Assembly: GCA_903928445.1 (NCBI GenBank)
Contig: CAIYRB010000182.1
Location: forward strand, 32,417-96,416
From: an uncultured Pseudomonadota bacterium
GTDB taxonomy: Bacteria; Bdellovibrionota_B; Oligoflexia; Oligoflexales; CAIYRB01
Length of the DNA stretch: 64,000 nucleotides
Direction of reading: 5' to 3'
The notes beneath the pieces are model-generated. The model was given only the letters and a program-made list of their open reading frames with translations. It was not told the origin of the DNA and did no database searches. The translations under genes were made by a program, and so were the position numbers. Of the stretch, positions 52,036 to 62,236 are shown piece after piece; the stretch's first letter is position 1; each line of letters starts with the position of its first letter.

Positions 52036-53500
52036 AGGAGATCCTTCTCTTAACCTCTTCGATCGTCGTCTCGATGTGCACCGGACGTTTCCAGATCCGG
52101 TTCAAGTTCTTCAGGGTCTCCAGGGTCGTGTCGTGCTTTAAGTCAACACTGTCGTGGGTGTGATGCAGGAGCAGTTCGCCGCGATTGCGAAAGTTCCCAT
52201 CGATGACGCGAATGATCGGCTGGCCGAAGTTGGTGAGCTGGGTGAGCAGACGCTTTTTGATCTCCTTGAAATCGCGACCCGAGATGGTGTAGCGGTTGGT
52301 GCGCCGGTCGAAGTCATAGATGAACATCTTTGACTCGTGGCAGAAATCCTCGTCGAGAAACTCGTCGATGAAGGTGATGTCGTTGTGAATCTTACGCACT
52401 TCGAGCAACTTCTTGCGGCCGAGTCCGGCGTTGGTGTTCCACTCGGCGCGCTTTTTCGGATCGTCGCAGCGTAGGTACTCGATGCCAAACTGACCGCGGT
52501 CCCAGCGCCTTTCGATATGGCGCAGCAGTTCAACGCCCAGCTTGTAGGGATTGAGGCCGCCAGGATGCGAGGCGACGACGCCGGCGAAATGGTCGCAGTA
52601 GTCGATGATCTCGCTCTCGTGCAGGGGGGCCAACTGGGTCATCATCTTGGAATGCCAGTAGGTCGCCCAGCCTTCGTTGAGGATCTTGGTCTGGGCTTGC
52701 GGCGCGAAGTAGTAGGCCTCGTCACGGATGATGGCGAGGACGCGTTTCTCCCAGGCCGGCATCGGTGCATGATCGAGCAGGAACTTCAGTACGTCGCGCT
52801 CGGGATTCTCCGGGAAGCTTTTGACCTTGGCGGCTTCTTCAACCTGCTTTTGCCGCTGAAATTCCATGAACTCCGCGGGATTGATGTAGGTATCCATATA
52901 TTTTTTGGATTTGATTTTAGCTGGGGGCTTAGGTCTGCCGTAGTCCTCTTCGTCTTCCTTGCGCACTTTTGGCGTCGATTTGAAGGGCGAGTGGATGTCG
53001 ATGAGGTTTTCCAGCGACAGGCAGCAGTCGATAAAAGTCTCGACTTCGTCTTGGCCGACATCGTCGACCAGTTTACGTACGGTGACGGCGTGATTGGCCA
53101 TCTGGTTGAGCATTTTGCGATTGGTTTTGCTAAACCAGTAGTTATTCTTAAAGAAGTCGCAGTGGCCGTAGACGTGGGCGATCACGGTCTTTTGGTAGAC
53201 CATGTCGTTGGCGCGCAGTAGGTAGGCAAAGCAGGGCTCGTTGTTGATCACCATTTCGTAGATGATCGATAAGCCGTAGGTATAGCTCTTGGCTAGGCGC
53301 TCGTACTCCATGCCCCAGCGCCAATGCGGGTAACGGGTCGGAAAGCCGCCGTAAGCGGCGATCTCGTTGAGCTGTTTATAATCGACTAGTTCGAAGCTAG
53401 TGTCGAAAAAGTCTAGGCCGGCCTCCCTAGCCACTTTGGCCAGGCGTGCGGCAACCTCTTTTAGCTCCGGCGTCAGCTCGGTATTGTAGCCTTGAATCAC
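52001..53500 (-). CDS. spoVR: SpoVR family protein
   Basis: A 499-residue member of the SpoVR family, with conserved blocks YPHWRWGMEYERLAKSYTYG, MVINNEPCFAYLLRAND, VYGHCDFFKNNYWF, and HSKMMTQLAPLHESEIIDYC. SpoVR proteins are part of the PrkA-YeaH-SpoVR stress system of many proteobacteria; the molecular role is not known. The start is GTG, immediately after the yeaH stop. The end overlaps the next gene by 35 bases. Confidence 0.95.
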   Translation of the reverse strand: MIQGYNTELTPELKEVAARLAKVAREAGLDFFDTSFELVDYKQLNEIAAYGGFPTRYPHWRWGMEYERLAKSYTYGLSIIYEMVINNEPCFAYLLRANDMVYQKTVIAHVYGHCDFFKNNYWFSKTNRKMLNQMANHAVTVRKLVDDVGQDEVETFIDCCLSLENLIDIHSPFKSTPKVRKEDEEDYGRPKPPAKIKSKKYMDTYINPAEFMEFQRQKQVEEAAKVKSFPENPERDVLKFLLDHAPMPAWEKRVLAIIRDEAYYFAPQAQTKILNEGWATYWHSKMMTQLAPLHESEIIDYCDHFAGVVASHPGGLNPYKLGVELLRHIERRWDRGQFGIEYLRCDDPKKRAEWNTNAGLGRKKLLEVRKIHNDITFIDEFLDEDFCHESKMFIYDFDRRTNRYTISGRDFKEIKKRLLTQLTNFGQPIIRVIDGNFRNRGELLLHHTHDSVDLKHDTTLETLKNLNRIWKRPVHIETTIEEVKRRISYDGTNHQIEKI

Positions 53501-54604
53501 TTATTGCCCTTTGCCTAGGAACGTTTTGATTGCATCGACAATCGCGTCGCGGTCCTTGATCTGGGCCAGCGTGATCTTCGTGGCCTTCTCGCCAAAGTGC
53601 TTTTGCAGATCGCGCAAAAACTGACCGGATCCATAGCGCGATTCGACCTGGCCGTAGCAGAAGAGGTTGGCGGCCGGGAGCAGACTAGCGTCGAGGATCT
53701 TCATGCACTCAACGGTGTCGTTGCCCGACCAGTTGTCGCCGTCAGAGAAGTGAAACAAATAGATATTCCACTCCGACGGCGCAAACTCCTCTTCGATGAT
53801 CTTGAGCGCCAGCCGGTAGGCCGAACTGATCAGCGTACCGCCGGATTCTTTCGTCCGGTAAAAGGTCTGCTGATCGACCTCGCGCGCCGTGGCGTCGTGG
53901 ATAATATATCGGCGCTCGAGGCCGGCATACTGCGTCGACAACCAGGTGTCGAGCCAAAAGCTAGTGAGGCGGACGATCTCTTTTTGCTCGTCGCCCATCG
54001 AGCCCGACACGTCCATCATGTAGATGATGGCGGCATTGGCGACGGGCTGATTGATGATCTTGTAGGAGCGGTAGCGCTTGTCCTCTTTGATCGGCACGAT
54101 CATCGGATTGTCAGGATCGTAGGTCCCAGAGGAGATCGCCCGGCGCAGCGCTTCTTTATAGGTCCGCTTAAAGTGGCGCAGCGACTCTGGGCCCTGCTTT
54201 AGGACCCCGGTGTACTTGTACTGCTTGTCATCGATATTTTTTTTGCCCTTGTTTTCGATGCGCGGCAGCTCTAGCTCTTCGCCGAGGATCTCAGCTAGCT
54301 CGGCCAGCGAGACGTCGACTTCAAGGCTATGCTGTCCTTCACCGTCACCGGCTTTGCCCTCGCCCGGCTGCGGCTCGCCCTGGCCGACTTGGTCGCCGGC
54401 TTCGCCCTTGCCTTGACCGACGCCGCCTTGCTGGCTGTCACCAAACTGAAAGTGAGGGATATCGATCCGCGGCAAGGGAATCGTCACCTGCTTCTTCCCT
54501 TGGCGGGCGATGAGGTCGCCCGAAGAGATAAAGCGGCGCAGCTCCTTCTTGATCTTACCGCGGACGATCTTACGGAACCTGTTTAAGTCCGATTCCATAC
54601 GCAT
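53501..54604 (-). CDS. yeaH: YeaH family protein (DUF444) with VWA domain
   Basis: A 367-residue protein with a basic N-terminal part ([20 protein letters not shown]), a Gly/Gln/Glu-rich linker at about 75-115, and a von Willebrand factor A domain with the metal site [14 protein letters not shown], followed by FWLDTWL. It belongs to the YeaH/YhbH family found between prkA and spoVR. In Bacillus and E. coli the group is linked to stress and nutrient responses. It lies 27 bases after prkA. Confidence 0.95.
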   Translation of the reverse strand: MRMESDLNRFRKIVRGKIKKELRRFISSGDLIARQGKKQVTIPLPRIDIPHFQFGDSQQGGVGQGKGEAGDQVGQGEPQPGEGKAGDGEGQHSLEVDVSLAELAEILGEELELPRIENKGKKNIDDKQYKYTGVLKQGPESLRHFKRTYKEALRRAISSGTYDPDNPMIVPIKEDKRYRSYKIINQPVANAAIIYMMDVSGSMGDEQKEIVRLTSFWLDTWLSTQYAGLERRYIIHDATAREVDQQTFYRTKESGGTLISSAYRLALKIIEEEFAPSEWNIYLFHFSDGDNWSGNDTVECMKILDASLLPAANLFCYGQVESRYGSGQFLRDLQKHFGEKATKITLAQIKDRDAIVDAIKTFLGKGQ

Positions 54605-54631
54605 AGGAATGAGCGCCCCTCTCTGCGTGGC

Positions 54632-56704
54632 TTACGACGTTTTGTCCTTGTCCGTCTTGGTGACATCACCGCGGGCAAAGATGCTGGCGACGAAGCTGAG
54701 GGCGTCGCTGGCGCAGATCTCGCAATAGCCGTAGTTTTTGATCAGGCGGTTCTTCACCACGTCGATCTTGGCTTGGGTCTCGCGATCGACGACGCTGGAC
54801 ACCAGGGTCGTCAGCTTGATCGTGTCCTTTTGGTCCTCAAACAGCTTCAGCTCCAAGGCGCGGTGCAGGCGCTCATTGGTGCGGAAGTCGAAGGATCGGC
54901 CTTCTAGTGCCAAGGCTCCGATGTAGTTCATGATCTCGCGGCGGAAGTCGTCCTTGCGGCTTTCGGCGATGTCGATCTTCTCTTCGATCGCCCGCATCAG
55001 CCTTTCGTCGGGCTCCTCGTCGGCACCGGTAAAGGCATTGCGCACCTTTTCGCGCTGGACGTAGGCCTTGACGTTGTCGATGTAGTTGCCGCAAAGCTTG
55101 TCGATACCCGAGTCGTCGGCGGAGATGGCACGCTGGACGTCGTTTTTGACGATGTCCTCATACTCACGCTTCACCTCTGAGAGGAGTTCGCGGTACTGCT
55201 TGCGGGTCTCGTCGTCGTTGACCAGCGAGTGGGCCTTGAGGCCTGAGTCTAGCTCATTGAGAACGATGAAGGGATTGATGCAACCGCTGCCTTTGTCGAC
55301 GACCAGGGCATTGGAGATCTTGTCTTGGATATAGCGTGGCGAGATGCCGTCCATGCCTTCGCGCTTGGCTTCCTTGCGCAGTTCTTTGATGTTGTCTTCG
55401 GTAAACTGCTGGGTGGTCTTGCCGTTGTAGAGCTTGAGCTTTTGCATCAGCGTCAGATTGGCCTTTTTGGGCTCCTCTAGGCGCGTCAGAATCGACCACA
55501 TCGCCGCCATCTCCAGGGTATGCGGGGCGATATGGATGTGCGGGACGGACACCGAGTTGAAGTCCTTTTGGTAGATCTTCACCTCTTCGTGCAGCTTGGT
55601 GATGTAGGGCACGTCGATCTTGATCGTCCGGTCGCGCAGCGCTTCCATGAACTCATTGCTCTGCAGCTTTTTGAATTCTGGTTCGTTGGTGTGACCGATG
55701 ATGACCTCGTCGATATCGCACTGGGCAAACTTCTTTGGTTTGATCTTGTGCTCTTGGCTGGCGGTCAACAGATCGTAAAGAAAGGCGACGTCGAGCTTCA
55801 GGACTTCGATGAATTCGACGATGCCGCGGTTGGCGATGTTAAACTCACCGTCAAAATTGAAGGCCCTTGGATCGGAGTCCGAGCCGTATTCGGCGATCTT
55901 GCGGTAGTTGATATCGCCGGTGAGTTCGGTCGAGTCCTGATTCTTCTCATCTTTAGGTTGGTAGGTGCCGATCCCGACGCGGTCTCTTTCGGAGAGGACG
56001 AGGCGGCGGACCTCGATGTGGTTTTCGATCATCTTCTCCCAGTCGCCGTTGTAGTGCTCCATCAGGGCACGGTAGACGTAGCGGCTGGCGGGGTTGAGGT
56101 CGCCTTCGATGACGACTTGGCGCGCCCGGTCGCGGTTTTGGTTGAGCGCGCGCAGGACTGACTCGCGACGCTCAAACGGGATGAGCTGCAGGGGCTCGGC
56201 GTGCATCGGGTCGGGCATGGTGTCTTCCATGCCGAGGATGTCGTTCAGGTTCTTCCACACAAAGGTGTAGAGGCTGCCCTGAGGGGTGCGCGAGTAGCGC
56301 TCTAGGCCCTTCTTGAGCAAACGGGCGATCGTTGACTTTGACGACCCGACCGGACCGTGCAGCAGGATGACGCGCTTTTCTGGTCCATAGCGTTGTGCTC
56401 CGGCTTTGAACACCAACACCAGCTTTTGCAGGTGGACGTCGAGACCAAAGATCGCGTCCTTGCCGTTGTCGTTTGGATCATCGAAGAAGTTGTAGTGGGT
56501 GATCTCTTTCTTATACTCCGTGTAGGTTCGGGAGCCATAAGACATGATCATGTCAAAGCAGCGCTGGAAGGCGGTGCGAGCCACCTCGGGGCGCTCGACG
56601 ATGACGTCTAGGTAGTTGCGAAACGAACCGGTCCAGTTGAGGTCAGCGAATTCTTTGCCAAACTCCCGACTGTTCACCAGCGCCATTAGCTTTTGCGCAT
56701 CCAT
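54632..56704 (-). CDS. prkA: PrkA (YeaG) serine protein kinase
   Basis: A 690-residue protein of the PrkA family. The N-terminal AAA-type ATPase has a Walker [21 protein letters not shown] and contains the conserved [16 protein letters not shown] block; the C-terminal half is the PrkA kinase domain. In E. coli YeaG is a kinase acting with YeaH in nutrient-stress adaptation. AAGGAG lies 5 bases before ATG. It is the first gene of the prkA-yeaH-spoVR operon, with a sigma70-like promoter in the upstream gap. Confidence 0.96.
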   Translation of the reverse strand: MDAQKLMALVNSREFGKEFADLNWTGSFRNYLDVIVERPEVARTAFQRCFDMIMSYGSRTYTEYKKEITHYNFFDDPNDNGKDAIFGLDVHLQKLVLVFKAGAQRYGPEKRVILLHGPVGSSKSTIARLLKKGLERYSRTPQGSLYTFVWKNLNDILGMEDTMPDPMHAEPLQLIPFERRESVLRALNQNRDRARQVVIEGDLNPASRYVYRALMEHYNGDWEKMIENHIEVRRLVLSERDRVGIGTYQPKDEKNQDSTELTGDINYRKIAEYGSDSDPRAFNFDGEFNIANRGIVEFIEVLKLDVAFLYDLLTASQEHKIKPKKFAQCDIDEVIIGHTNEPEFKKLQSNEFMEALRDRTIKIDVPYITKLHEEVKIYQKDFNSVSVPHIHIAPHTLEMAAMWSILTRLEEPKKANLTLMQKLKLYNGKTTQQFTEDNIKELRKEAKREGMDGISPRYIQDKISNALVVDKGSGCINPFIVLNELDSGLKAHSLVNDDETRKQYRELLSEVKREYEDIVKNDVQRAISADDSGIDKLCGNYIDNVKAYVQREKVRNAFTGADEEPDERLMRAIEEKIDIAESRKDDFRREIMNYIGALALEGRSFDFRTNERLHRALELKLFEDQKDTIKLTTLVSSVVDRETQAKIDVVKNRLIKNYGYCEICASDALSFVASIFARGDVTKTDKDKTS

Positions 56705-56815
56705 TGGAACTCCTTCTCCATGAGCAGCCGACTGGTCGAGCGCCTAAAACCCCATCGATCCGTGATGAGGTTTGCACATATAGGACTATGGTCAGTGAAA
56801 TTTTTACACAATTAA

Positions 56816-56844
56816 ACAGTAATGCATCTGCAGCCAACCGTCAA
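56816..56844 (-). promoter_or_regulatory. Candidate sigma70 promoter upstream of prkA
   Basis: On the minus strand, TTGACG (56839-56844), a 17-base spacer, then TACTGT (56816-56821). The -35 matches 5 of 6 and the -10 matches 4 of 6. The gap to the prkA ATG is about 110 bases. The region is AT-rich next to GC-rich coding sequence. No experimental support. Confidence 0.4.
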
Positions 56845-56862
56845 AGAGTAGGTACTGACCGA

Positions 56863-57967
56863 CTAGTTGGACTTTCGTGTTTCGACCAAATAGGCATTGA
56901 TGAAGGCCTCGATATCGCCGTCTAAAACGCCGCCACTATCGGAGGTCTCAAATCCCGTCCTGACGTCCTTGACCAGCTGGTAGGGGTGAAGGACGTAGTT
57001 ACGGATCTGGCTACCAAACGAGATATCGCTTTTGGTGGCTTCGAGGTCGCCCTTGGCCTTGCGGCGGAATTCCAGCTCGCGCTCATACAGAGCTGAACGC
57101 AGCAGCTTCATGACATTCTCGCGGTTTTGATGCTGCGAGCGCTGCGACTGGCTGGCGACGACGATGCCGGTGGGAATGTGGGTGATGCGTACGGCGGAGT
57201 CGGTCTTGTTAACGTGCTGACCCCCAGACCCGCTGGCGCGGTAGGTGTCGATGCGCAAGTCGGCCGGGTTGATGTCGATCTCGATGTTGTCGTCGACGAC
57301 CGGGGAGACGAAGATCGAGGCGAAGCTGGTGTGCCTCTTGGCATTGGAGTCAAAGGGGCTGATCCGCACCAAGCGGTGTACTCCCGACTCCGACTTGAGC
57401 AGGCCGTAGGCATAGGCGCCCGACACGGTAAAAGTGACGTTTTTAATCCCGGCTTCCTCGCCGTCGAGGATATCGAAGATCTCGGTAGCCCAGCCTTTGC
57501 GCTCGGCAAAGCGTAGGTACATCCGAAACAGGATCGAGGCCCAGTCTTGAGACTCGGTCCCGCCAGCCCCGGAGTTGATCGTCACCACGGCGTCGTTGAG
57601 GTCGAGCTCGCCACCGAGCAGGCTTTGCACCTCCAGGGACTGGAGCTCCTGGAGCAGAGCGGTGTAGAGGCTGTTGGCCTCGGCCAGGTAATCGTCATCA
57701 TCGGCGGCCAGCTCTAAGGCTGCGACCAGGTCGTCCCGGGTCGCGGTAAGGCGCTTGGAGCGGTTGATGGCGACTTCGAGGACTTTCTTATCTTTGAGGA
57801 TGGGCGCGGATTTTTTCGGGTCGTTCCAAAAATTGGGGTCCTGGTTGACCTTGTCGTCTAAGCGGCGCAGCTCTTCTTGTTTACCAGGGATGTCAAAGAA
57901 ACCCCCATACGCGGTCGTAGGTCTCTTGTGCCCGGCGGACTTCGTTTGTTAACTGGGTGTAATCCAT
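56863..57967 (-). CDS. prfB: Peptide chain release factor 2, with programmed +1 frameshift
   Basis: RF2 releases the peptide at UAA and UGA. The reading frame starts at ATG 57967 (AAGGA 7 bases upstream) and runs 24 codons to TGA at 57895-57893, then continues in the +1 frame. At the junction the codons read TGG GGG TTT CTT TGA C, with the Shine-Dalgarno-like TGGGGG and the slippery CTT TGA C, as in E. coli prfB. After the shift the protein continues IPGKQEELRRL. The SPF codon-recognition motif (LVRISPFDSNAK) and GGQ (GSGGQHVNKTDSAV) are present. The total is about 367 residues. The autoregulation is conserved. Confidence 0.93.
57892..57910 (-). promoter_or_regulatory. prfB programmed +1 frameshift site
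   Basis: The minus strand reads GTA TGG GGG TTT CTT TGA C. A Shine-Dalgarno-like G-run lies 3 bases before CTT, and the in-frame TGA follows. When RF2 is scarce, termination at UGA is slow and the ribosome shifts to the +1 frame, so RF2 level controls its own synthesis. Confidence 0.92.
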
Positions 57968-57981
57968 AAAGGTTCCTTGGT

Positions 57982-58011
57982 TTGACAGGTCTTGTTCAGC
58001 CGCCGTACCAT
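57982..58011 (+). promoter_or_regulatory. Candidate sigma70 promoter for flbD-motA-motB
   Basis: A perfect TTGACA (57982-57987), an 18-base spacer and TACCAT (58006-58011; 4 of 6 to TATAAT). It lies within the short divergent gap between prfB and flbD and overlaps the 5' leader of prfB on the other strand. Confidence 0.35.
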
Positions 58012-58048
58012 AACCATGCCCGCTCATGCTGACAAGGAAAACCGCATC

Positions 58049-58255
58049 GTGATCTTTTTAACCCGCCTGGATAAATCCCTGGTTCTTGTCAATTTCGATA
58101 CGGTCAAATACATCGAAGCCACCCCCGACACCGTCATCTCCTTTGTTAACGGCGACACGATGATCGCGGTTGAGTCTCTAGAAGAGATCGACTCGCGCGT
58201 GCTACAATATAAAGCACGACTCCTATCCCTCACTAGATCAGAAATCCCGCCGTAA
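58049..58255 (+). CDS. flbD: FlbD family flagellar protein
   Basis: A 68-residue protein matching the small FlbD family: FLTRLDKSLVLVNFDTVKYI, then EATPDTVISFVNGD and VESLEEIDSRVLQYK. The frame is open from TTG 57992, but family members begin just before FLTRL, so GTG 58049 is preferred; AAGGA lies about 11 bases upstream. These proteins are found next to motA/motB in many bacteria; the role is unclear, despite the name shared with a Caulobacter regulator. motA starts 27 bases later. Confidence 0.85.
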   Translation: MIFLTRLDKSLVLVNFDTVKYIEATPDTVISFVNGDTMIAVESLEEIDSRVLQYKARLLSLTRSEIPP

Positions 58256-58282
58256 ACACCGCGGTAAGCGGAGCCTTCAGCT

Positions 58283-59041
58283 ATGGATTTGAGCAGTATT
58301 ATCGGTCCTATCCTCGCCTTTGGCGCCATCATCGGCGGCATGTTGATCGAGGGTGGCCATATGGGCTCCATCATGCAGATGACGGCGTTCATCATCGTGT
58401 TTGGCGGAGCGCTTGGCTCGCTGCTCGTCTGTTATCCTCTGCCCGACGTCATCTTTTCCATCAAATCCCTTGGCACCTTTCTTAAGAATCCGAGCGCCAA
58501 CCCAGAGGAAATTCTTAAGGATATCTTGGATCTAGCGCAGACGGCTCGGAAGGAGTCGATCCTTGCTTTGGAGAAAAAACGCGACGGGATTAAATTTGAG
58601 CCCTTGGCTAAGGCCGTCAAACTGGCCGTCGACGGCACTGATCCCAACATCATCCGCGATGCCCTGGAGACCGAGGCCCACGTCGTCATGGAAGAGCAGG
58701 AGGTCGCGGTTCACTTCTGGGAGGATGCCGGCGCTATTGCTCCAACGATCGGGATTTTGGGGGCGGTGCTTGGTCTGATTCACGTCATGGAGAACTTAGA
58801 CAAACCCGACGAGATCGGTCCGGGTATCGCCGTCGCCTTCGTCGCGACGCTCTACGGCGTCGGCTCGGCGAATATCTTCTTCTTGCCGATCGGTAAGAAG
58901 ATCAAGCGCAAGGCGGTGATCGATGGCCATGCGCGGATGATGGTGTCCATCGGCGTCGAGGGCATCCTCTCCGGTATGAACCCCAAGGTCATCGAGGAAA
59001 AACTCGCGTGCTTCGTCCATGGCCACAGCGGGGGCGAATAA
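58283..59041 (+). CDS. motA: Flagellar motor stator protein MotA
   Basis: A 252-residue protein with four membrane segments (IIGPILAFGAIIGGMLI, GSIMQMTAFIIVFGGALGSL, APTIGILGAVLGLIHVM and a fourth near 205) and the conserved large cytoplasmic loop. The pore-side prolines are seen in GAIAPTIG and GPGIAVAFVATLYG. MotA forms the stator pentamer that carries protons (or sodium ions) around MotB. GGAG 9 bases before ATG. The stop is followed directly by the motB start. Confidence 0.96.
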   Translation: MDLSSIIGPILAFGAIIGGMLIEGGHMGSIMQMTAFIIVFGGALGSLLVCYPLPDVIFSIKSLGTFLKNPSANPEEILKDILDLAQTARKESILALEKKRDGIKFEPLAKAVKLAVDGTDPNIIRDALETEAHVVMEEQEVAVHFWEDAGAIAPTIGILGAVLGLIHVMENLDKPDEIGPGIAVAFVATLYGVGSANIFFLPIGKKIKRKAVIDGHARMMVSIGVEGILSGMNPKVIEEKLACFVHGHSGGE

Positions 59042-59854
59042 GTGAGTATCAAGCAAAAGTGCCCGCCGTTTGAAAACCACGAACGCTGGCTGCTCAGCTA
59101 CGCCGACATGTTAACCCTGCTCTTTGCGGTGTTCGTGGTGCTTTATGCACTTTCGATCGCCGGTAAGAAACAGGAGAAGGTCGTGGCCGCCTCGATCCAA
59201 GAAAGCTTTCACACCCCCATGCCGGATATTCCGATCGACCGCCGGATCGGTCCAGAAGAGCAGGGGCTGGGCATCTTTGAGCACTTTAAGGGTCAGTCGA
59301 TCCGGCCGTCTCTGATCGAAAAATATCCGTCGTCCAGCCAACGCGTTAAGACCATTGACGATGAGATGAACCGCGTTAAGATCAAGCTCGAAGAGCGCCT
59401 TTACGGCAAGGATAAATTCCGCTCCGACAACAAAACCGGCCAGGAACGGGTCGTGCAGGTCACCAAGACGGCTAAAGGCTTCAAGCTGCAACTCCTGGCC
59501 CGGCACTTCTTTGATGCTGGCTCGGTCAACGTCGCTCGCGGCGCCATGCCCGAGCTCTCTCAGGTTGCCGATATCCTCAAAGAGCTTGGGCGACCGATCA
59601 ATATCCAGGGCCATACCGATTCGGTCCCAGCGGCGGGTGATAGGGGTAACTGGGAGATCTCGACCCTGCGGGCGACCAATGTCCTAAAGTATCTGATCAG
59701 CCATCATAACTTTCCCACGACCCTGCTGTCGGCATCGGGTTACGCCGATACCCAGCCTATCGCCAGCAACGGCACCGAATCCGGGCGCATGCTAAACCGC
59801 CGCATCGAAATCCATGTGGACTACGACCATGAGACGTCCGCTGGCCCGCTCTAA
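59042..59854 (+). CDS. motB: Flagellar motor stator protein MotB
   Basis: A 270-residue protein. The single membrane helix has the ion-binding Asp22 in SYADMLTLLFAVFVVLY. The C-terminal OmpA-like peptidoglycan-binding domain starts near residue 150 with INIQGHTDSVPAAG and ends with GRMLNRRIEIHV. The start is GTG, immediately after motA. It anchors the stator to the cell wall. Confidence 0.96.
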   Translation: MSIKQKCPPFENHERWLLSYADMLTLLFAVFVVLYALSIAGKKQEKVVAASIQESFHTPMPDIPIDRRIGPEEQGLGIFEHFKGQSIRPSLIEKYPSSSQRVKTIDDEMNRVKIKLEERLYGKDKFRSDNKTGQERVVQVTKTAKGFKLQLLARHFFDAGSVNVARGAMPELSQVADILKELGRPINIQGHTDSVPAAGDRGNWEISTLRATNVLKYLISHHNFPTTLLSASGYADTQPIASNGTESGRMLNRRIEIHVDYDHETSAGPL

Positions 59855-62129
59855 ACAGCTGACCCTGCTGCTTGCGGCTGGGTGCTTGCAGGTCGGCGCG
59901 GCGAAAGCGCCGGTGCCGCTGGCGCAGCGTTCAGTTGATGAGATCCTAGATCATTACACCTTTGCTGGAGACTTTTCCGACAAGGAGAAGGAGCGAGAGG
60001 TCTCTTCGGAGATCTTTTGGCGTTATCCATTCATCATCCCGAAGATCGATTTTGATCTGGATATTGAATTTGACGATCCAAAAGCGGAGATGCCCGCTAC
60101 CAAAGGTGCCGGTCGCGCAGTGGACCACTTGAACTTAGGTCGCACGCTGTTTTTGGAAGGTAAATTTGAAGAAGCGCGGGCTACCTGGCTGTCCGCCCGG
60201 GCGCGCTACGGACAGAAGTATCCGTTTCATCGCCGCGACGATTACTTTATCGGTTATGCTTTTATGAATGAGGCTTTGGCTGTCGCAAAGGCAAAGAATA
60301 CGACTATTGACGCGCCTGAAGCGCGGGCAATCATGTCAAATGCCGCCACCTTTCTCAGCTGGGCCTTCGTTGTTAAAGTCGATCAGCCTGATCCCGTGGT
60401 TGAGGCTGCTACGCCAAAAGGACTCTACAATCTCGCCGCCACCTACTGGCGTTATGGTCGCTTTGGTGGCGCCTTTGGTGCCGCCGAGACGGGCCTAAAC
60501 TTTTTACGAAAGACCGGCGGCAAGGACTATAGAGCGCAATTTCATCGCATGATGGCCGAATCGCACATCAAAAATCGCTCCTACCTTGAGGCGGTGCAAG
60601 AGCTTGATACGGCAATTCGCCAAGACCGAGATCCGCCTGAGGCCGCCGCTGCCTTTGCCCGGGTGGGTGACATCTACTTCGACTTAAATAATTACGAATT
60701 AGCTGAGGACGCCTATGCCCTAGGCGCTCGGATCGACATCGACCGTGGTCAAATCAACCAGGCACAGCTAGTGCTGCGCGGTGAGTCGCTATTTTGGTTA
60801 GGCCGCTTCTCCGAGGCGCAAAAGGTGCTGAATTTCGCCTTGCAGAGTCCCAGTATCGTCGGGAATATCGTCCAACCGCTCGGACCTGACTACGCCAGCT
60901 GGGCCTCGCTGCGTATCGCTGATGCCTACCTCGCTCGCCATCAATTGGAGAAGGCAAAGCTCGCCTACTTCAAGGTTGGCCATGACTTTCGCTCCACACT
61001 CGCCGGCAAGATTGCCCGAGTGCGCGAAGCCTGTTTGGAGCTGCCCTTCTATAAAGGCCACAATATCGACCATGCGCGCGAGCTGCTCGAAGCAGCTAAG
61101 GCCGAACTTGATCTTCCGCCAGTCGTCAAAGAGTTAGGCTGGGCTTGTCAGGTGGCATCCTATACCGAGCGCGAGCGTAGCCCCGACATGTTGATGCGGG
61201 TCAAAGCCTTTGCCGCTGCATACCCAAGCTCCGCCTTTCTCCACTCCTTCGTTGAGCCTGTGCGGTCGTTTCAAGCCAGCCATATTGACACCTTTTTCAA
61301 AGCCGGCGATCCCTATGTGGCCATGGCGTTCTTTGATCAAAATCGCAAAAATCTCTTCCCCAAAGTCGACCCGGCCCTGGCGAACCAGCTATTCGTTGCT
61401 TATGCCGATGCGCACAGGTCAGCGGCCGCGGGGGAATTTTGGGACGCTGGGACCAAAGCCGGGACGGGCGACTTAGACGCCCTGAGGCAGGCCGTGGTGG
61501 CCGCTGAGCTATTGCAAAAAGGCGCCAAGGGCCCGTGGCAGCAACGCGACCAGTTGTTTGCCAAGCAGCTCGAGCGGCGCCACTGGGAGTTGCCGCCGGG
61601 CCCTGTGGCGGGGCTCTATCTACAGCGGATGAAATTGGCGGCCCAAGGCTCAAGGCATTGGGTCTGGATGGCAAAACTAGCTCGGCACTTTGGTGAGGTC
61701 GATAGCGCCTACACCTGCGACCTCGAGTATCCGCTGCTGTCGCTGCTGCGGACCACCGGAGGCAGCAACGAGAGCATGGCCTATAAACGGACGGGTGAAC
61801 TGATCAAGGAGCAATTGCCAGACCTCTTTCAACGCGATGAGTCCTGTGCGTTGTCGCTGCTCGACCTCGAAGCCTATGATTTGAAGCGCCAAGGGGCAAA
61901 CACGGTGGCAGCCACCTACTTAAGTCGCCGTGACTGGCCACTCGTGTCCGGCTTTCTTCATGCCTACTGGACCATCTCTGAATACGTTTATGCCGCTGGA
62001 GAGACGGCTGCGGCGCGCCGCCTGTGGGAGGTGATTGCAGGCAAGGGCCCAGCGGCTGCCCCGGAGGTCCAGTTTGCCAAGGCGCGGCTGGATCCGAGGC
62101 GTACCGAATTAGAAAAACTATGGGATTAG
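59829..62129 (+). CDS. TPR-rich envelope protein coupled to motB
   Basis: From ATG 59829 the protein has about 766 residues; it overlaps motB by 26 bases in another frame. The N-terminus is a signal peptide or lipoprotein-like signal with LLAAGC, so the protein is exported. Several tetratricopeptide-type helices are visible, for example LNLGRTLFLEGKFEEARATW, YNLAATYWRYGRFGGAFGAA and RVGDIYFDLNNYELAEDAYA. The C-terminal half is more degenerate but still helical. Location after motB suggests a flagellar or gliding role, but nothing in the sequence proves it. Confidence 0.72.
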   Translation: MRRPLARSKQLTLLLAAGCLQVGAAKAPVPLAQRSVDEILDHYTFAGDFSDKEKEREVSSEIFWRYPFIIPKIDFDLDIEFDDPKAEMPATKGAGRAVDHLNLGRTLFLEGKFEEARATWLSARARYGQKYPFHRRDDYFIGYAFMNEALAVAKAKNTTIDAPEARAIMSNAATFLSWAFVVKVDQPDPVVEAATPKGLYNLAATYWRYGRFGGAFGAAETGLNFLRKTGGKDYRAQFHRMMAESHIKNRSYLEAVQELDTAIRQDRDPPEAAAAFARVGDIYFDLNNYELAEDAYALGARIDIDRGQINQAQLVLRGESLFWLGRFSEAQKVLNFALQSPSIVGNIVQPLGPDYASWASLRIADAYLARHQLEKAKLAYFKVGHDFRSTLAGKIARVREACLELPFYKGHNIDHARELLEAAKAELDLPPVVKELGWACQVASYTERERSPDMLMRVKAFAAAYPSSAFLHSFVEPVRSFQASHIDTFFKAGDPYVAMAFFDQNRKNLFPKVDPALANQLFVAYADAHRSAAAGEFWDAGTKAGTGDLDALRQAVVAAELLQKGAKGPWQQRDQLFAKQLERRHWELPPGPVAGLYLQRMKLAAQGSRHWVWMAKLARHFGEVDSAYTCDLEYPLLSLLRTTGGSNESMAYKRTGELIKEQLPDLFQRDESCALSLLDLEAYDLKRQGANTVAATYLSRRDWPLVSGFLHAYWTISEYVYAAGETAAARRLWEVIAGKGPAAAPEVQFAKARLDPRRTELEKLWD

Positions 62130-62185
62130 CCTAGCATTCCTCGCTGGATGGCCCAGACCGGCAAGAATTAAATGCGGCGCAACCT

Positions 62186-62213
62186 TAAAGCATTCGTCCC
62201 TTGAGTCCGATCC
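62186..62213 (+). promoter_or_regulatory. Candidate sigma28 (FliA) promoter upstream of the chemotaxis receptor
   Basis: TAAAG (62186-62190) and TCCGATCC (62206-62213) are near the FliA consensus TAAA-N15-GCCGATAA, but the spacing is one base longer and the last bases differ. FliA control of chemotaxis receptors is common. It lies about 25 bases before the MCP start. Confidence 0.3.
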
Positions 62214-62236
62214 CTGCTGTCGGGGAGGACTTAGAA

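Noticed and set aside
52517..53221. Long plus-strand ORF of 234 codons
   Set aside because: Antisense to spoVR, with no ribosome site and no family pattern.
55520..56161. Long plus-strand ORF of 213 codons
   Set aside because: Antisense to prkA, which is fully conserved in the other direction.
56863..57630. prfB read as a truncated 255-residue gene
   Set aside because: The upstream 24-codon frame, slippery site and continuous RF2 homology show a programmed frameshift, not a truncation.
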